Assembly (NCBI RefSeq): GCF_001484605.1
Contig: NZ_CP013747.1
Span: 4,774,001-4,838,000 of the forward strand
DNA: 64,000 nt
Source of the DNA: Pseudarthrobacter sulfonivorans
Lineage (GTDB): Bacteria > Actinomycetota > Actinomycetes > Actinomycetales > Micrococcaceae
Reading direction: 5' to 3'
Shown here: piece by piece, positions 25,064-34,196 of the stretch
How the letters are laid out: each line of letters begins with the position of its first letter
Numbering within the stretch: position 1 is the first letter of the stretch
The notes under the pieces: model-generated
Databases searched by the model: none
What the model saw: only the letters and a program-made list of their open reading frames with translations
What the model was told of the DNA's origin: nothing
Translations under genes and position numbers: made by a program

Positions 25064-26662
25064 CTAAGCCAGCGTAATCAGGTCCAGGTAGTCTTCGTTC
25101 CAGTGGTCCTCGATGCCGTCAGGCAGCAGCACGACACGCTCGGGGTTCAGCGCTTCGACGGCACCTTCATCGTGGCTCACGAGGACGACGGCGCCGGTGT
25201 AGTTGCTCAGGGCCCCGAGGATTTCGGCGCGGCTGGCCGGGTCGAGGTTGTTAGTGGGCTCGTCAAGGAGCAACACGTTCGCGCTTGAGGCCACGATGGT
25301 GGCCAGGGCCAGCCGGGTCTTCTCGCCGCCGGAGAGCACACCGGCGGGCTTGTCGACGTCGTCTCCGGAGAACAGGAACGAGCCCAGGATGTTGCGGACC
25401 TCCGCGTCGTTCATGTCCGGGGCGGAGGAGCGCATGTTTTGCAAGACGGTGCGGTCCACGTCGAGCGTCTCGTGCTCCTGGGCGTAGTAGCCCACCTTCA
25501 GGCCGTGGCCCGCAACGACCTCGCCGGTGTCCGGCTTGTCGACGCCGGCAAGCATCCGCAGGAGCGTGGTCTTGCCGGCGCCGTTGAGGCCCAGGATAAC
25601 CACCTTGGAGCCGCGGTCGATGGCCAGGTCCACGTCGGTGAAGATCTCCAGTGAGCCGTAGGACTTGCTGAGTCCGTCCGCGGTTAGCGGGGTCTTGCCG
25701 CAGGGTGACGGATCCGGGAAGCGCAGGGCTGCCACGCGGTCGGTCGCGCGGACGGCTTCGAGGCCGCCCAGGAGACGTTCGGCACGCTTGGCCATGTTCT
25801 GCGCTGCCACGGCCTTGGTGGCCTTGGCACGCATTTTGTTGGCCTGGTCGATGAGGACCTGGGCCTTCTTCTCCGCGTTGGCGCGCTCACGCTTGCGGGC
25901 GCGCTCATCCGTTTCGCGCTGGAGCAGGTAGCGCTTCCAGTTCATGTTGTAGAAGTCGACCTTGGCGCGGTTGGGATCCAGCAGGAACACTTTGTTGACG
26001 GTGGCTTCGAGCAGCTCGGTGTCGTGGCTGATCACGATCAGGCCGCCCTGGTGGTTCTTCAGGAACTCGCGGAGCCAGGTGATGGAATCCGCGTCGAGGT
26101 GGTTGGTGGGCTCATCGAGGAGCATCGTTTCGGCGTCCGAGTACAGGATCCGGGCGAGTTCGACACGACGGCGCTGGCCGCCGGACAGGGTCTTGAGCGG
26201 CTGGTTCAGCAGCCGGTCCGGGAGGGCCAGGTTGGAGCAGATCGCGGCGGCCTCGGCCTCGGCCGCGTATCCGCCGGCGGCCAGGAACTCGGATTCCAGC
26301 CGGTCATAGCGGTTCATCGCCTTGCGCTGGATCTCCGTGTCCTCGCTGGCCATGTCCTCATGGGTCTGCTTGAGCTTGTTGACGGCGATGTCCAGGCCGC
26401 GGGCGGAGAGGATGCGGTCGCGGGCCAGCTGTTCCATGTCCGGGGTCCGGGGATCCTGCGGCAGGTAGCCGATCTCGCCGCTGCGCGTAACCTTGCCGCC
26501 GGCGGGCTGGCCTTCGCCCGCGAGCACCCGGGTCAGGGTAGTCTTGCCTGCGCCGTTACGGCCGACGAGGCCGATCTTGTCGCCCTTGTCGATGCGGAAG
26601 CTCACCTGGTCCATGAGGAGCCGGGCGCCGGCGCGCAGTTCAAGATCCTGGACAGTAATCAC
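25064..26662 (-). CDS. ABC-F family ATPase
   Basis: 532-residue soluble twin-ATPase of the ABC-F group, which act on the ribosome (translation factor, antibiotic target protection) rather than in transport. It has two Walker A loops, GRNGAGKTT at 34-42 and GLNGAGKTT near 357, each with its own signature (LSGGQRRRVELAR and LSGGEKTRLALA) and Walker B LLDEPTNHLD/LLDEPTNNLD. A charged helical linker (RETDERARKRERANAEKKA) between them corresponds to the P-site tRNA interaction motif. No transmembrane segments. The subtype (EttA, Uup or resistance) cannot be decided. Orthologous to the ABC-F gene of the Rv1473 neighbourhood by context. Confidence 0.92.
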   Translation of the reverse strand: MITVQDLELRAGARLLMDQVSFRIDKGDKIGLVGRNGAGKTTLTRVLAGEGQPAGGKVTRSGEIGYLPQDPRTPDMEQLARDRILSARGLDIAVNKLKQTHEDMASEDTEIQRKAMNRYDRLESEFLAAGGYAAEAEAAAICSNLALPDRLLNQPLKTLSGGQRRRVELARILYSDAETMLLDEPTNHLDADSITWLREFLKNHQGGLIVISHDTELLEATVNKVFLLDPNRAKVDFYNMNWKRYLLQRETDERARKRERANAEKKAQVLIDQANKMRAKATKAVAAQNMAKRAERLLGGLEAVRATDRVAALRFPDPSPCGKTPLTADGLSKSYGSLEIFTDVDLAIDRGSKVVILGLNGAGKTTLLRMLAGVDKPDTGEVVAGHGLKVGYYAQEHETLDVDRTVLQNMRSSAPDMNDAEVRNILGSFLFSGDDVDKPAGVLSGGEKTRLALATIVASSANVLLLDEPTNNLDPASRAEILGALSNYTGAVVLVSHDEGAVEALNPERVVLLPDGIEDHWNEDYLDLITLA

Positions 26663-26943
26663 AGCAGGTAAGGCCTTTCACAACAGGGAAACGCCGCAGC
26701 TCAACGGGTGATGTCTGGAAGCAGCCGGCAGAATGGCCGACAGAACGGCCTTTCCAAGTCTACCGGCCCCAGCTTGACCCCATAACCGCAGCACCGCCGT
26801 CGTGCGTTGACTCAGCGTTTGTGCCCTGCCGTCAGTCCCGGGCTTCCCGCTTAGTAGGTCCCCTACAAAATGGCGCCCGACGGCGGCCGGTAACGTCAGG
26901 ATCACCCCATGCTTCGCTTGTACGACCACGACAGGAACACCCC

Positions 26944-27573
26944 ATGAGCCAGACTGACACTGCCGTCAACGGCACCGCTTCCCGCCTCCGGAACCGCTGG
27001 AACGCTACCGACCTAGGCCTGATCGCCGTCTTCGCTGCACTCGTTGCCGGCTCCGCCATGGTGCCCGGCATCGCGGCGAACGTGTTCGGCATCCCCATCA
27101 CTTTCCAGACCCTTGCGGTGATGCTCACCGGACTGATGCTGGGCCCGGGCCGGGGTTTCGCCGCCGTCGGCCTGTACACCCTCCTGGGCCTGGCCGGCCT
27201 GCCGATCTTCAGCCAGGGCCGCAGCGGCCTGGGCATCCTGGCCGGACCGTCGGCCGGCTACATCATTGCTTTCCCCATCGCAGCAGCCGTTGTAGGCTGG
27301 CTCGCCACCGTGGTGATCCGGCGGACAACACGTGCCCGGGCGCTGTTGTTCTTCGCGTCGGCGATGGTCACCAGCATCGCCGTCGTGCACACGCTCGGAG
27401 TTGCCGGGATCGCCCTGAACACCAAAGCGTCACTGGGTGAAGCCTTCCTCGCAGACCTGATCTTCTACCCCGGTGACGTGATTAAGAACATCCTCGCCGC
27501 GGTGATCGCCGTGGCTCTGCACCGGGCATTTCCCGACGTCCTGGTCCGCCGGGTGAAGCGGATCAACAACTAG
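26944..27573 (+). CDS. bioY: biotin transporter BioY (ECF S component)
   Basis: 209-residue membrane protein with about six transmembrane segments; S subunit that binds biotin. Family marks are ITFQTLAVMLTGLMLGPGRGFAAV and LLGLAGLPIFSQG near the middle, and GPSAGYIIAFPIAA. The ATG at 26944 was chosen over the longer frame because its N-terminus is typical and AGGAA lies upstream. First gene of bioY-bioM-bioN. The 281 bases before it hold no gene and no recognised BioQ or BirA operator; ACAAAAT near 26863-26870 is a possible -10 region. Confidence 0.95.
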   Translation: MSQTDTAVNGTASRLRNRWNATDLGLIAVFAALVAGSAMVPGIAANVFGIPITFQTLAVMLTGLMLGPGRGFAAVGLYTLLGLAGLPIFSQGRSGLGILAGPSAGYIIAFPIAAAVVGWLATVVIRRTTRARALLFFASAMVTSIAVVHTLGVAGIALNTKASLGEAFLADLIFYPGDVIKNILAAVIAVALHRAFPDVLVRRVKRINN

Positions 27574-27580
27574 TCCCGAC

Positions 27581-28297
27581 ATGGCAACCATTTCATTCCG
27601 GCAGGCCGAAGTGGCCGTTGCCGTTGACAACCGCCCGGAACCCAAGTCCCTGCTCCAGGACGTCACGCTTGAGCTGACCGAACAGCGCATCGGCGTGATC
27701 GGGGCCAACGGGTCCGGCAAGTCCACGCTGCTGCGGCTGATAAACGGCCTGGTCCAGCCAACTTCCGGCACCGTGTCGGTGGAGGGCGCCGATACTGTCC
27801 GGGCCGTGCGGGCGGTCCGCAGGCAGGTGGGGTTCGTCTTCACGGATCCCTTGTCGCAGCTGGTGATGCCCACAGGGCGCGAGGACGTGGAGCTTTCGCT
27901 GCGCCGCCCGGTCCGCAACGGGGCGGAGCGGCGCCGGCTGGCCGAAGCGGCCCTGGAGCGCCTCGGCCTGCTGCCGCTCGCGGACCAAAGCATCTACGAA
28001 CTCTCCGGCGGTGAACGCCAGCTGATGGCCCTCGCAGCTGTGCTGGCCGTGAACCCCGCTGTCCTGGTGCTGGATGAACCGTCCACCCTCCTGGACCTCC
28101 GGAACCGAGAACTCCTGCGCCGCACCCTGTCCGGCCTCGACCAGCAGATCGTGATGTCCACGCACGACCTCGACCTTGCCCTGGAAATGGACCGCGTACT
28201 CGTAGTGGAGGCAGGGCGCGTGATGTTCGACGGCGGCGCGGCGGCAGCCGTGGACGCGTACCGGGCGCTGGTCACCAACGGACTGGCCGCGCCGTGA
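27581..28297 (+). CDS. bioM: biotin ECF transporter ATPase (BioM/EcfA)
   Basis: 238-residue ABC ATPase energising biotin import. Walker A GANGSGKST (41-49), the EcfA-type Q-loop TDPLSQLVMPT, signature LSGGERQLMALAA and Walker B LVLDEPSTLLD are all present. It starts 8 bases after bioY and overlaps bioN by 4 bases (GTGA), a tightly coupled operon. The dedicated ATPase next to a BioY and an EcfT indicates a group I ECF transporter that needs no shared module. Confidence 0.94.
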   Translation: MATISFRQAEVAVAVDNRPEPKSLLQDVTLELTEQRIGVIGANGSGKSTLLRLINGLVQPTSGTVSVEGADTVRAVRAVRRQVGFVFTDPLSQLVMPTGREDVELSLRRPVRNGAERRRLAEAALERLGLLPLADQSIYELSGGERQLMALAAVLAVNPAVLVLDEPSTLLDLRNRELLRRTLSGLDQQIVMSTHDLDLALEMDRVLVVEAGRVMFDGGAAAAVDAYRALVTNGLAAP

Positions 28298-28917
28298 GAG
28301 GGCACGGTTTCCTGCTGGCCAACTACGTCCCGGGGAATTCCGTCATCCACCGGACGCCGCTGGCAGTAAAGTTCCTGCTGGTGGTGGGCTGCGGCCTGGT
28401 GTCTTTCCTGGTGGTCGACTGGCTGGTCTCCGCCGCGGTGCTGGCCGCGCTCGGCGCACTTTTTCTCCTGACCGGCGCCGGAGCCCAGCGGCTCGTGAGT
28501 GCTGTCCGTCCTGTTGCCCTGGTGCTGGTGGTCATCGGCCTGTTCCAGTGGTGGCAGCTCGGTGCCCCCACAGCCGCCCGGATTGTCCTGAACATCCTGG
28601 TCTGCGTGGTGGCGGCATCCCTGTTGACGGCCACCACGCCCATGCAGCGGATCCTGGACGGCGTGGTGTCGCTGGCCACTCCATTCCGCCGCCTTGGCGC
28701 GGACCCTGAACGTTTTGCGCTGACCATCGCCATCATGCTCCGCAGCATCCCGTATATCGCCGGCGCCTTTGCAGACGTCAGGGATTCCGCCCGGGCCCGC
28801 GGGCTTGAGCGCAACCCGCGTGCCCTCGTGCTGCCCGTCTTCATCACCACCGTGGCCTTCGCCCGTCAGACCGGCGAAGCGCTGGCTGCCCGCGGGCTGG
28901 GCGACGCGGAGGACTGA
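28294..28917 (+). CDS. bioN: biotin ECF transporter transmembrane T component (BioN/EcfT)
   Basis: 207-residue membrane protein coupling BioM to BioY. About four to five hydrophobic segments are followed by the two EcfT coupling motifs that touch the ATPases: RDSARARGLE near 165-175 and EALAARGLGD at the C-terminus. GTG start overlapping the bioM stop. Last gene of the biotin import operon. Confidence 0.92.
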   Translation: MRGHGFLLANYVPGNSVIHRTPLAVKFLLVVGCGLVSFLVVDWLVSAAVLAALGALFLLTGAGAQRLVSAVRPVALVLVVIGLFQWWQLGAPTAARIVLNILVCVVAASLLTATTPMQRILDGVVSLATPFRRLGADPERFALTIAIMLRSIPYIAGAFADVRDSARARGLERNPRALVLPVFITTVAFARQTGEALAARGLGDAED

Positions 28918-28938
28918 TTTTGGTCCTTCCTGTGCTGC

Positions 28939-30141
28939 TTAGGGAGCCTTGTGGTCGCCGGACAGCAACTCGTACCGCAGCAGCGCCGCCGTGCCCATGC
29001 CGCCGGCAATACTGATGAGCGCCAGCGCCAACGATCCAGGATTGCCGGCACGCCGGGCCTGCGCGAGAAGCCGGGTCACCAGTACGGCCCCGGACGCCCC
29101 GTAGGCGTGGCCCAATGCCAGCGCCCCGCCGTCGAGGTTGACCCGGTCCGGATCAATGCCCAGCTGGTCCAGGCAGGCCAGGGTCTGGGACGCGAAGGCT
29201 TCGTTGAATTCCACCAGGTCCACGCTGGCAGCCGAGAGCCCCCTCGCCTGCAGGAGCCGCTCCGCGGCAACCGCTGCGCCGATCCCCAGCAGCTCGGGGT
29301 CCACACCGGCGGTGTCCGTGGCCAGCACCAGGAGCCCGTCTGTGACTCCCAGTTCCCGTGCCCGCTGCAATGAAGTGATGACGACGGCGGAAGCGGCGTC
29401 CGCGTCGAAGCATGAGTTCCCGGCGGTGACAGTGCCCCCCGGCACAAAGGCGGGCGGGAACCGCTTGAGAACCGCGGCGGACAGGCCGGGGCGGGGGCCG
29501 TCGTCGGCGCTGATGGGTCCAGCGGACGTCTCCAGGGTGGTGATCTCGCCGGCAAAAAATCCTGCTTTGGCGGCGGCCAGCGCCCGCTGGTGGCTGCGCA
29601 GCGCCGAGGCATCCTGCCGCTCCCGGCTGACCGTGAACCGGGCCGCTACGTTCTCGGCCGCGACCCCCATATCCGGGTCGCCGAAGCTGTGCGGCACAAA
29701 CTGGGCCCGGACAAAAAAGTCAGGCTCGCCGTCGTCGTTCCGGTGGGCCCGCAGCGGAGCCGTGCTGATGCTCTCCACTCCCCCGGCGAGATACACGGGG
29801 TTGCCGCCGGCGGCAACCAGCCGGGCGGCCAGAACGATGGCATCCAGGCCTGACCCGCACTGGCGGTCAACGGTCAGTCCCGGCACACCGACCGGCAGGC
29901 CCGCCTCAAGCAGGGCAAGGCGGGCCACGTTGCCGCCGCCGCCCACGGCGTTGCCGATCACCACATCCGTGACTTCTTCGGCCGGTACGTGGGTGTCTGC
30001 CAGGAGGTTGGCCAGAACCGGTGCGAGAAGCTGGTGGGCACGCAGTTCCTTCAGCGCACCGTTGGCGCGCCGGACCGCGGTACGCCGCGCCGCGATGATC
30101 ACGGGCTGCCGGTCCGCCGGCAGCCCATCGCCGGGCGGCAT
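28939..30141 (-). CDS. thiolase family protein with altered C-terminal active site
   Basis: 400-residue thiolase-fold protein. The acyl-accepting Cys95 (DRQCGSGLDA), the NEAF motif and the His of ALGHAYGASG (about 345) are kept. The second catalytic cysteine, normally in CIGGGxG, is replaced by Ser (ISIAGGMG, about residue 377). It may therefore act as a degraded thiolase, a synthase variant or a lipid-transfer-like protein rather than a Claisen-condensing or cleaving enzyme. The start is uncertain: ATG 30141, or TTG 30168 overlapping the stop of the preceding ligase gene. Forms a two-gene unit with that ligase. Confidence 0.85.
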   Translation of the reverse strand: MPPGDGLPADRQPVIIAARRTAVRRANGALKELRAHQLLAPVLANLLADTHVPAEEVTDVVIGNAVGGGGNVARLALLEAGLPVGVPGLTVDRQCGSGLDAIVLAARLVAAGGNPVYLAGGVESISTAPLRAHRNDDGEPDFFVRAQFVPHSFGDPDMGVAAENVAARFTVSRERQDASALRSHQRALAAAKAGFFAGEITTLETSAGPISADDGPRPGLSAAVLKRFPPAFVPGGTVTAGNSCFDADAASAVVITSLQRARELGVTDGLLVLATDTAGVDPELLGIGAAVAAERLLQARGLSAASVDLVEFNEAFASQTLACLDQLGIDPDRVNLDGGALALGHAYGASGAVLVTRLLAQARRAGNPGSLALALISIAGGMGTAALLRYELLSGDHKAP

Positions 30142-30157
30142 GCCATGGGGCTGCAGG

Positions 30158-31564
30158 TCAGCGGTCAAGGTTCCGCGCCCTGGGGTCCTGGGAGCCGATC
30201 CAGTCGAGCAGGATGTTCCGGCTGACCTTGCCACGGTCCGTGGTGGGAAGTTCGGAGAGCGCGAAGTACTGGTGGGGCCGCTTGTCCCGCGGCAGGATGT
30301 TTTCGAGTCCGGCCTTCAGCTGCATGGCCGTGACTCCGCCATGGGACGGAACGACGCCGGCGACCACCCGCTGGCCGCGGAGATCATCGGGTATTCCGGC
30401 GGCCACCGCAGCAGCCACCCCCGGCACGGCCGCCAGGGCGAGTTCCACTTCGTGCGGATAGACGTTCTTTCCCGAGGTCAGGATCATGTCGGCGCGCCGG
30501 CCCAGGATGTGCAGTTCGCCGTCGGCGAGGTAGCCCTGGTCCCCCACCGTGAACCAGCCGTTGAAGGAGCGCAGCGCCTGGCCGTCGTCACCCCACAGGT
30601 AGCCGTTGCTGACCATGCCGCTGCGGACACAGATATTGCCGGCTTCGCCGTCCTGCAGTTCGGAACCCTCATCGTCCAGGATTCTGACGTCCACGCCCGG
30701 GAACGGGTGTCCGATGCCTGTTCCCCCGGCGTCCAGGAGCTCCCCCGCCGCCAGCCCCACACCGGAGACAAAGCTCAGTTCGGACGCGCCGTAGTACTCG
30801 AAGATGGTGGCGTTCGGCGCCCAGCGCCGTGCCGCTTCGAGGGTGCGTGAGTCCAGCTTCGAGCCGGCGCAGATGATGGTACGGATGCCGGAGGCATCCA
30901 CGCCACCGGTCAGGCCGCGCTCACTGAGCAGCCGCAGCATGGTGGGCACGAGGATGAGCCGGGTCACGCCGTCGTGCGTGATGGCGGCGTGGACATCACC
31001 GACGTCGAAACTCTCCAGCGTCTGGAATTCAGAGCCGGCGTAGAGGCACTCAGCCAGGGCATAGAGGTTAAGGCTGGCGGACAAGGGCCCGGGCGCGAGC
31101 GTGACGTCGTCCTGGGCGAGGCCGAAGAACGCAACGGACGCGTCAAAGGATTGCCGCCAGGACTGCCTGGACCGGGTAAACGCCTTGGGCACTGACGTGG
31201 TGCCGGAGGTGAGTCCGATCAGGAACGTCGAGTCCGGCGGCCCGTCCGCCAAGGCATCCGCTGCGGAAACCGTGCCGGGCTTGGCCGACTGTGCCAGCCG
31301 TTGAACGATCTCCTGGTGCAGGGACTCCGGCCAGGTCGGGTCCAGGACGGCGCATTGCCGCCGGCCGGCAACGGCTGCGGCGAACCTTACGGCAAAGTCT
31401 ACGGAGTTGGCCTCGGCAAGGACGGTGACGGCAGCTGTCTCCGGAAGAGCGGCTGCGGCGGCGTCCCGGAGCTCAGCCCAGCGCAGGCGCCGGCCCGCCA
31501 CCACGACGGCGGTGTCATGGGGGCGTTCTTCGGCCCAGCGCTGGATTCTATCGAGAAAAGGCAT
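30158..31564 (-). CDS. class I adenylate-forming enzyme (acyl-CoA synthetase-like)
   Basis: 468 residues, shorter than typical acyl-CoA ligases (about 520-560). ANL motifs: A3 LIGLTSGTTSVPKAF, A5 YYGASELSF, A7 GDQGYLADGELHILGRRADMI and the catalytic Lys of A10 at TDRGKVSRN. The first 120 residues are reduced. It activates a carboxylic acid with ATP and then probably transfers it to CoA or a carrier. It lies immediately upstream of, and nearly overlapping, the unusual thiolase, so they likely share a pathway; the substrate is unknown. Confidence 0.85.
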   Translation of the reverse strand: MPFLDRIQRWAEERPHDTAVVVAGRRLRWAELRDAAAAALPETAAVTVLAEANSVDFAVRFAAAVAGRRQCAVLDPTWPESLHQEIVQRLAQSAKPGTVSAADALADGPPDSTFLIGLTSGTTSVPKAFTRSRQSWRQSFDASVAFFGLAQDDVTLAPGPLSASLNLYALAECLYAGSEFQTLESFDVGDVHAAITHDGVTRLILVPTMLRLLSERGLTGGVDASGIRTIICAGSKLDSRTLEAARRWAPNATIFEYYGASELSFVSGVGLAAGELLDAGGTGIGHPFPGVDVRILDDEGSELQDGEAGNICVRSGMVSNGYLWGDDGQALRSFNGWFTVGDQGYLADGELHILGRRADMILTSGKNVYPHEVELALAAVPGVAAAVAAGIPDDLRGQRVVAGVVPSHGGVTAMQLKAGLENILPRDKRPHQYFALSELPTTDRGKVSRNILLDWIGSQDPRARNLDR

Positions 31565-31613
31565 CGTCCCAACTTTACCGGCCGGACTCCGCTTCGGTGG
31601 TGCCGCTAAGGGC

Positions 31614-31619
31614 TATTGT
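31614..31619 (+). promoter_or_regulatory. -10 box TATTGT of a leaderless transcript
   Basis: TATTGT ends 6 bases before the ATG at 31626, with no Shine-Dalgarno sequence. Confidence 0.55.
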
Positions 31620-31625
31620 GACTTC

Positions 31626-32507
31626 ATGAGCTTCAATGACAACGTGCAGCTGGACCCTTCCCAGGTTCAGGACCGGCGTGGCATGGGCCGTGGGGCCAAA
31701 GTCGGCGGCGGCATCGGTGGCGGAATCGTCCTTCTGATAGCTGTGCTCCTTGGCGTCAACCCCGCCTTGCTCGAAGGCCTGACCGGCGGGGCGGGCACGG
31801 CTGATCAGAACCAGGGCACGGCCCCGGCCTGCACCACGGGGGCCGACGCCGACGCGCGGCTGGACTGCCGGATCACCGGCACGGTGAACAGCCTGAACGC
31901 GTTCTGGCCGGCGTATCTCCAGCAATACAACGTGCAGTACCCGCAGCCGGAGACTGTGATCTTCGACCAGGCCGTCAACAGCGCGTGCGGGACGGCTTCC
32001 AGCGCGGTGGGCCCCTTCTACTGCCCGGCTGACAGCACCGCCTACTTCGATCCCGGGTTCTTCCAGGATCTCGTGGACCGCTTCGGATCCTCGGGAGGTC
32101 CCCTGGCGCAGGAGTACGTGGTGGCACACGAATTCGGCCACCACATCCAGAACGTGCTGGGGTACATCGACCGCGCGCAGCAGGACCCGCAGGGCCCCGA
32201 GTCGGGCGCCGTCCGCGTGGAACTCCAGGCCGACTGCTATGCCGGCCTCTGGGTAAAGCACGCCTCAACCCAGCCCGGACCCGACGGCCAGCCGTTCCTG
32301 GAACCGATCACCCAGCAGGACCTGAACGATGCCCTGTCGGCAGCGTCAGCGGTGGGCGATGACCGGATCCAGGAAGCCGCCACCGGACAGGTCTCGCCCG
32401 AGGCCTGGACGCACGGATCCAGCGAACAGCGGCAGAAATGGTTCTACACCGGCTACCAGACCGGCGACATCAACCAGTGCGACACATTCTCGGCGCCCAT
32501 TCTCTGA
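31626..32507 (+). CDS. neutral zinc metallopeptidase (YpfJ family)
   Basis: 293 residues, membrane anchored: a short cytoplasmic tail (DPSQVQDRRGMGRGAK), one transmembrane helix near 28-45 (GGGIGGGIVLLIAVLLGVNP) and an extracytoplasmic domain. The zinc site is HEFGH at 168-172 with Glu199 in VELQADCYAGLW as probable third ligand. The family (PF04228) is widespread and its natural substrate is unknown. The ATG at 31626 was chosen because the upstream frame is antisense to the acyl-CoA synthetase-like gene and a -10 box lies 6 bases before it. Confidence 0.92.
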   Translation: MSFNDNVQLDPSQVQDRRGMGRGAKVGGGIGGGIVLLIAVLLGVNPALLEGLTGGAGTADQNQGTAPACTTGADADARLDCRITGTVNSLNAFWPAYLQQYNVQYPQPETVIFDQAVNSACGTASSAVGPFYCPADSTAYFDPGFFQDLVDRFGSSGGPLAQEYVVAHEFGHHIQNVLGYIDRAQQDPQGPESGAVRVELQADCYAGLWVKHASTQPGPDGQPFLEPITQQDLNDALSAASAVGDDRIQEAATGQVSPEAWTHGSSEQRQKWFYTGYQTGDINQCDTFSAPIL

Positions 32508-32518
32508 TTCCATCGAGG

Positions 32519-32567
32519 ACGACGACGGCCGGCTACCTCCGCTGGGGAGGTGACCGGCCGTCGTCGT
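32519..32567. terminator. bidirectional terminator hairpin
   Basis: A perfect 14-bp stem (32519-32532 with 32554-32567) with an inner ACCTCC/GGAGGT stem lies between the convergent zinc peptidase and sufT genes and serves both. Confidence 0.85.
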
Positions 32568-32585
32568 ACTTTAAGCGGTGAAAAC

Positions 32586-32918
32586 TCAGATGTTGAAGCC
32601 GAGGGCCCGCATCTGGTCCTTGCCGTCATCGGTGATCCGCTCCGGACCCCAAGGCGGCATCCACACCCAGTTCAGGCGCCAGTCGTCAACGACGCCGTCA
32701 AGGGACTTGCCTACCTGCTCCTCGATGACATCGGTGAGCGGGCAGGCGGCCGTGGTGAGCGTCATGTCGATCAGCAGCGCGCCGTCGTCGTCGGAGTACT
32801 TCAGGCCGTACAACAGCCCGAGGTCCACGATGTTCACACCGAGTTCCGGGTCGATGACGTCCTTGAGTGCCTCTTCGACATCTTCGAGGCCCGTGCGGGC
32901 CGCATTGATTTCGGTCAT
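32586..32918 (-). CDS. sufT: metal-sulfur cluster assembly factor (DUF59, SufT-like)
   Basis: 110-residue DUF59/MIP18 protein that helps mature Fe-S proteins. Typical segments are VIDPELGVNIVDLGLLYGL, MTLTTAACPLTDVIEEQV with the conserved reactive Cys, and the C-terminal WMPPWGPERITDDGKDQMRALGF. Last gene of the suf operon, 12 bases after sufC, matching Rv1466 in mycobacteria. Could also be called PaaD-like, but no phenylacetate genes are near. Confidence 0.92.
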   Translation of the reverse strand: MTEINAARTGLEDVEEALKDVIDPELGVNIVDLGLLYGLKYSDDDGALLIDMTLTTAACPLTDVIEEQVGKSLDGVVDDWRLNWVWMPPWGPERITDDGKDQMRALGFNI

Positions 32919-32930
32919 GGCAAGTCCTAT

Positions 32931-33719
32931 CTAGGCCTGTGCGGCAGCAGCGATGGTGGCTGCGCCGGCGCCCGTGGCGTAACGGTCGTAGCCTTCGTCT
33001 TCGAGGCGGTCAGCCAGTTCCGGGCCGCCCTCTTCGACAACCTGGCCGTCGACGAAGACGTGGACGAAGTCAGGCTTGATGTAGCGCAGGATGCGGGTGT
33101 AGTGCGTGATGAGCAGCGTGCCCATGTTGCCCGTTTCGTGTGCACGGTTGACGCCTTCGGAGACAACCTTAAGGGCGTCAACGTCCAGCCCCGAGTCGGT
33201 CTCGTCCAGGATGGCGAACTTCGGCTTGAAGAGTTCCAGCTGGAGGATCTCCACGCGCTTCTTCTCGCCGCCGGAGAAGCCCTCGTTGACGTTGCGCTCG
33301 GCGAAGTCTGCGTCGATGCGAAGCTGGGCCATTGCCGCCTTGACGTCCTTGGTCCAGGTGCGCAGCTTGGGTGCTTCGCCGTCGATGGCGGTCTTGGCGG
33401 TGCGCAGGAAGTTGGTCATGCTGACACCGGGGACCTCCACGGGGTACTGCATGGCCAGGAAGACGCCGGCGCGGGCCCGCTGGTCAACGGTCATCGCGAG
33501 GACATCTTCGCCGTCGAGCGTGATGGTTCCGCTGGTGACCTTGTAGCGCGGGTGCCCGGCAATGGTGGATGCCAGGGTGGACTTGCCTGAACCGTTGGGG
33601 CCCATGATGGCGTGGGTCTGACCGGTCTTGATGGTCAGGCTGACGCCCTTCAGGATCTCCTTGGTGCCCTGCTCCGTGTCAATGCTGACGTGCAGGTCCT
33701 TGATCTCAAGAGTAGACAT
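32931..33719 (-). CDS. sufC: Fe-S cluster assembly ATPase SufC
   Basis: 262-residue ABC-type ATPase of the SufBCD scaffold. Walker A GPNGSGKST (40-48), signature GFSGGEKKRVEILQL, Walker B FAILDETDSGLD and the switch THYTRILRYI are all present, the DETDSGLD form being specific to SufC. I used ATG 33719 (GGAG upstream) rather than the 7-residue longer frame. It follows the Rieske gene after a 101-base gap and precedes sufT. No sufS or sufU follows, unlike mycobacteria. Confidence 0.97.
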   Translation of the reverse strand: MSTLEIKDLHVSIDTEQGTKEILKGVSLTIKTGQTHAIMGPNGSGKSTLASTIAGHPRYKVTSGTITLDGEDVLAMTVDQRARAGVFLAMQYPVEVPGVSMTNFLRTAKTAIDGEAPKLRTWTKDVKAAMAQLRIDADFAERNVNEGFSGGEKKRVEILQLELFKPKFAILDETDSGLDVDALKVVSEGVNRAHETGNMGTLLITHYTRILRYIKPDFVHVFVDGQVVEEGGPELADRLEDEGYDRYATGAGAATIAAAAQA

Positions 33720-33820
33720 AGGTCTTGTTCTCCTCTGCACCGCGCCCTCCGGCGGTGGTGCGGTCTGTATCTGGAAGTTTGATTCTGTTGCTTGGTGTCC
33801 GGCTCGCGCCGGGGATGCTG

Positions 33821-34180
33821 CTAGCTGAAGTTCGGGGCTTCCGCTCCGTTGAGCACGTTCGTGAAGTCCACGTAGACCTCGTCGCCGACGATCTCGACGG
33901 CGAACACCGGGACGGGATCGTAGGCGGGCAGCTGGAGCGGCTCACCGCTGCGCAGGTCGAACTGGGAGCCGTGGCCCCAGCATTCGATCATGCACCCTTC
34001 CACTTCGCCCTCGGACAGTGAGATGTCCGCGTGCGAGCAGGTGTCCCCGATGGCGTGGATGTCTCCCATGGAGTCCTTCACAATGGCTACCGGGTAGTCA
34101 TCGATCAGGATCCGGAGCGCCTGCTTGAGCTGGATTTCATCCGTCTTGCAGACAAATTCGCCCTTTGGCTGGTCAGTCAT
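33821..34180 (-). CDS. Rieske [2Fe-2S] ferredoxin-like protein of the suf operon
   Basis: 119 residues with a complete Rieske site: C48-x-H50 (DTCSHADISL) and C67-x2-H70 (ECWGHGSQFD). It resembles the ferredoxin subunit of non-heme dioxygenases. Its place between sufD and sufC, common in Actinobacteria, suggests an electron donor or a client/regulator for cluster assembly (inference). Soluble, no signal peptide. Confidence 0.92.
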   Translation of the reverse strand: MTDQPKGEFVCKTDEIQLKQALRILIDDYPVAIVKDSMGDIHAIGDTCSHADISLSEGEVEGCMIECWGHGSQFDLRSGEPLQLPAYDPVPVFAVEIVGDEVYVDFTNVLNGAEAPNFS

Positions 34181-34196
34181 CTGTTTTCCGCGCCGT

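Noticed and set aside
26663..26943. Riboswitch or BioQ operator before bioY
   Set aside because: No known riboswitch core or TGAAC-N3-GTTCA palindrome could be found in these 281 bases.
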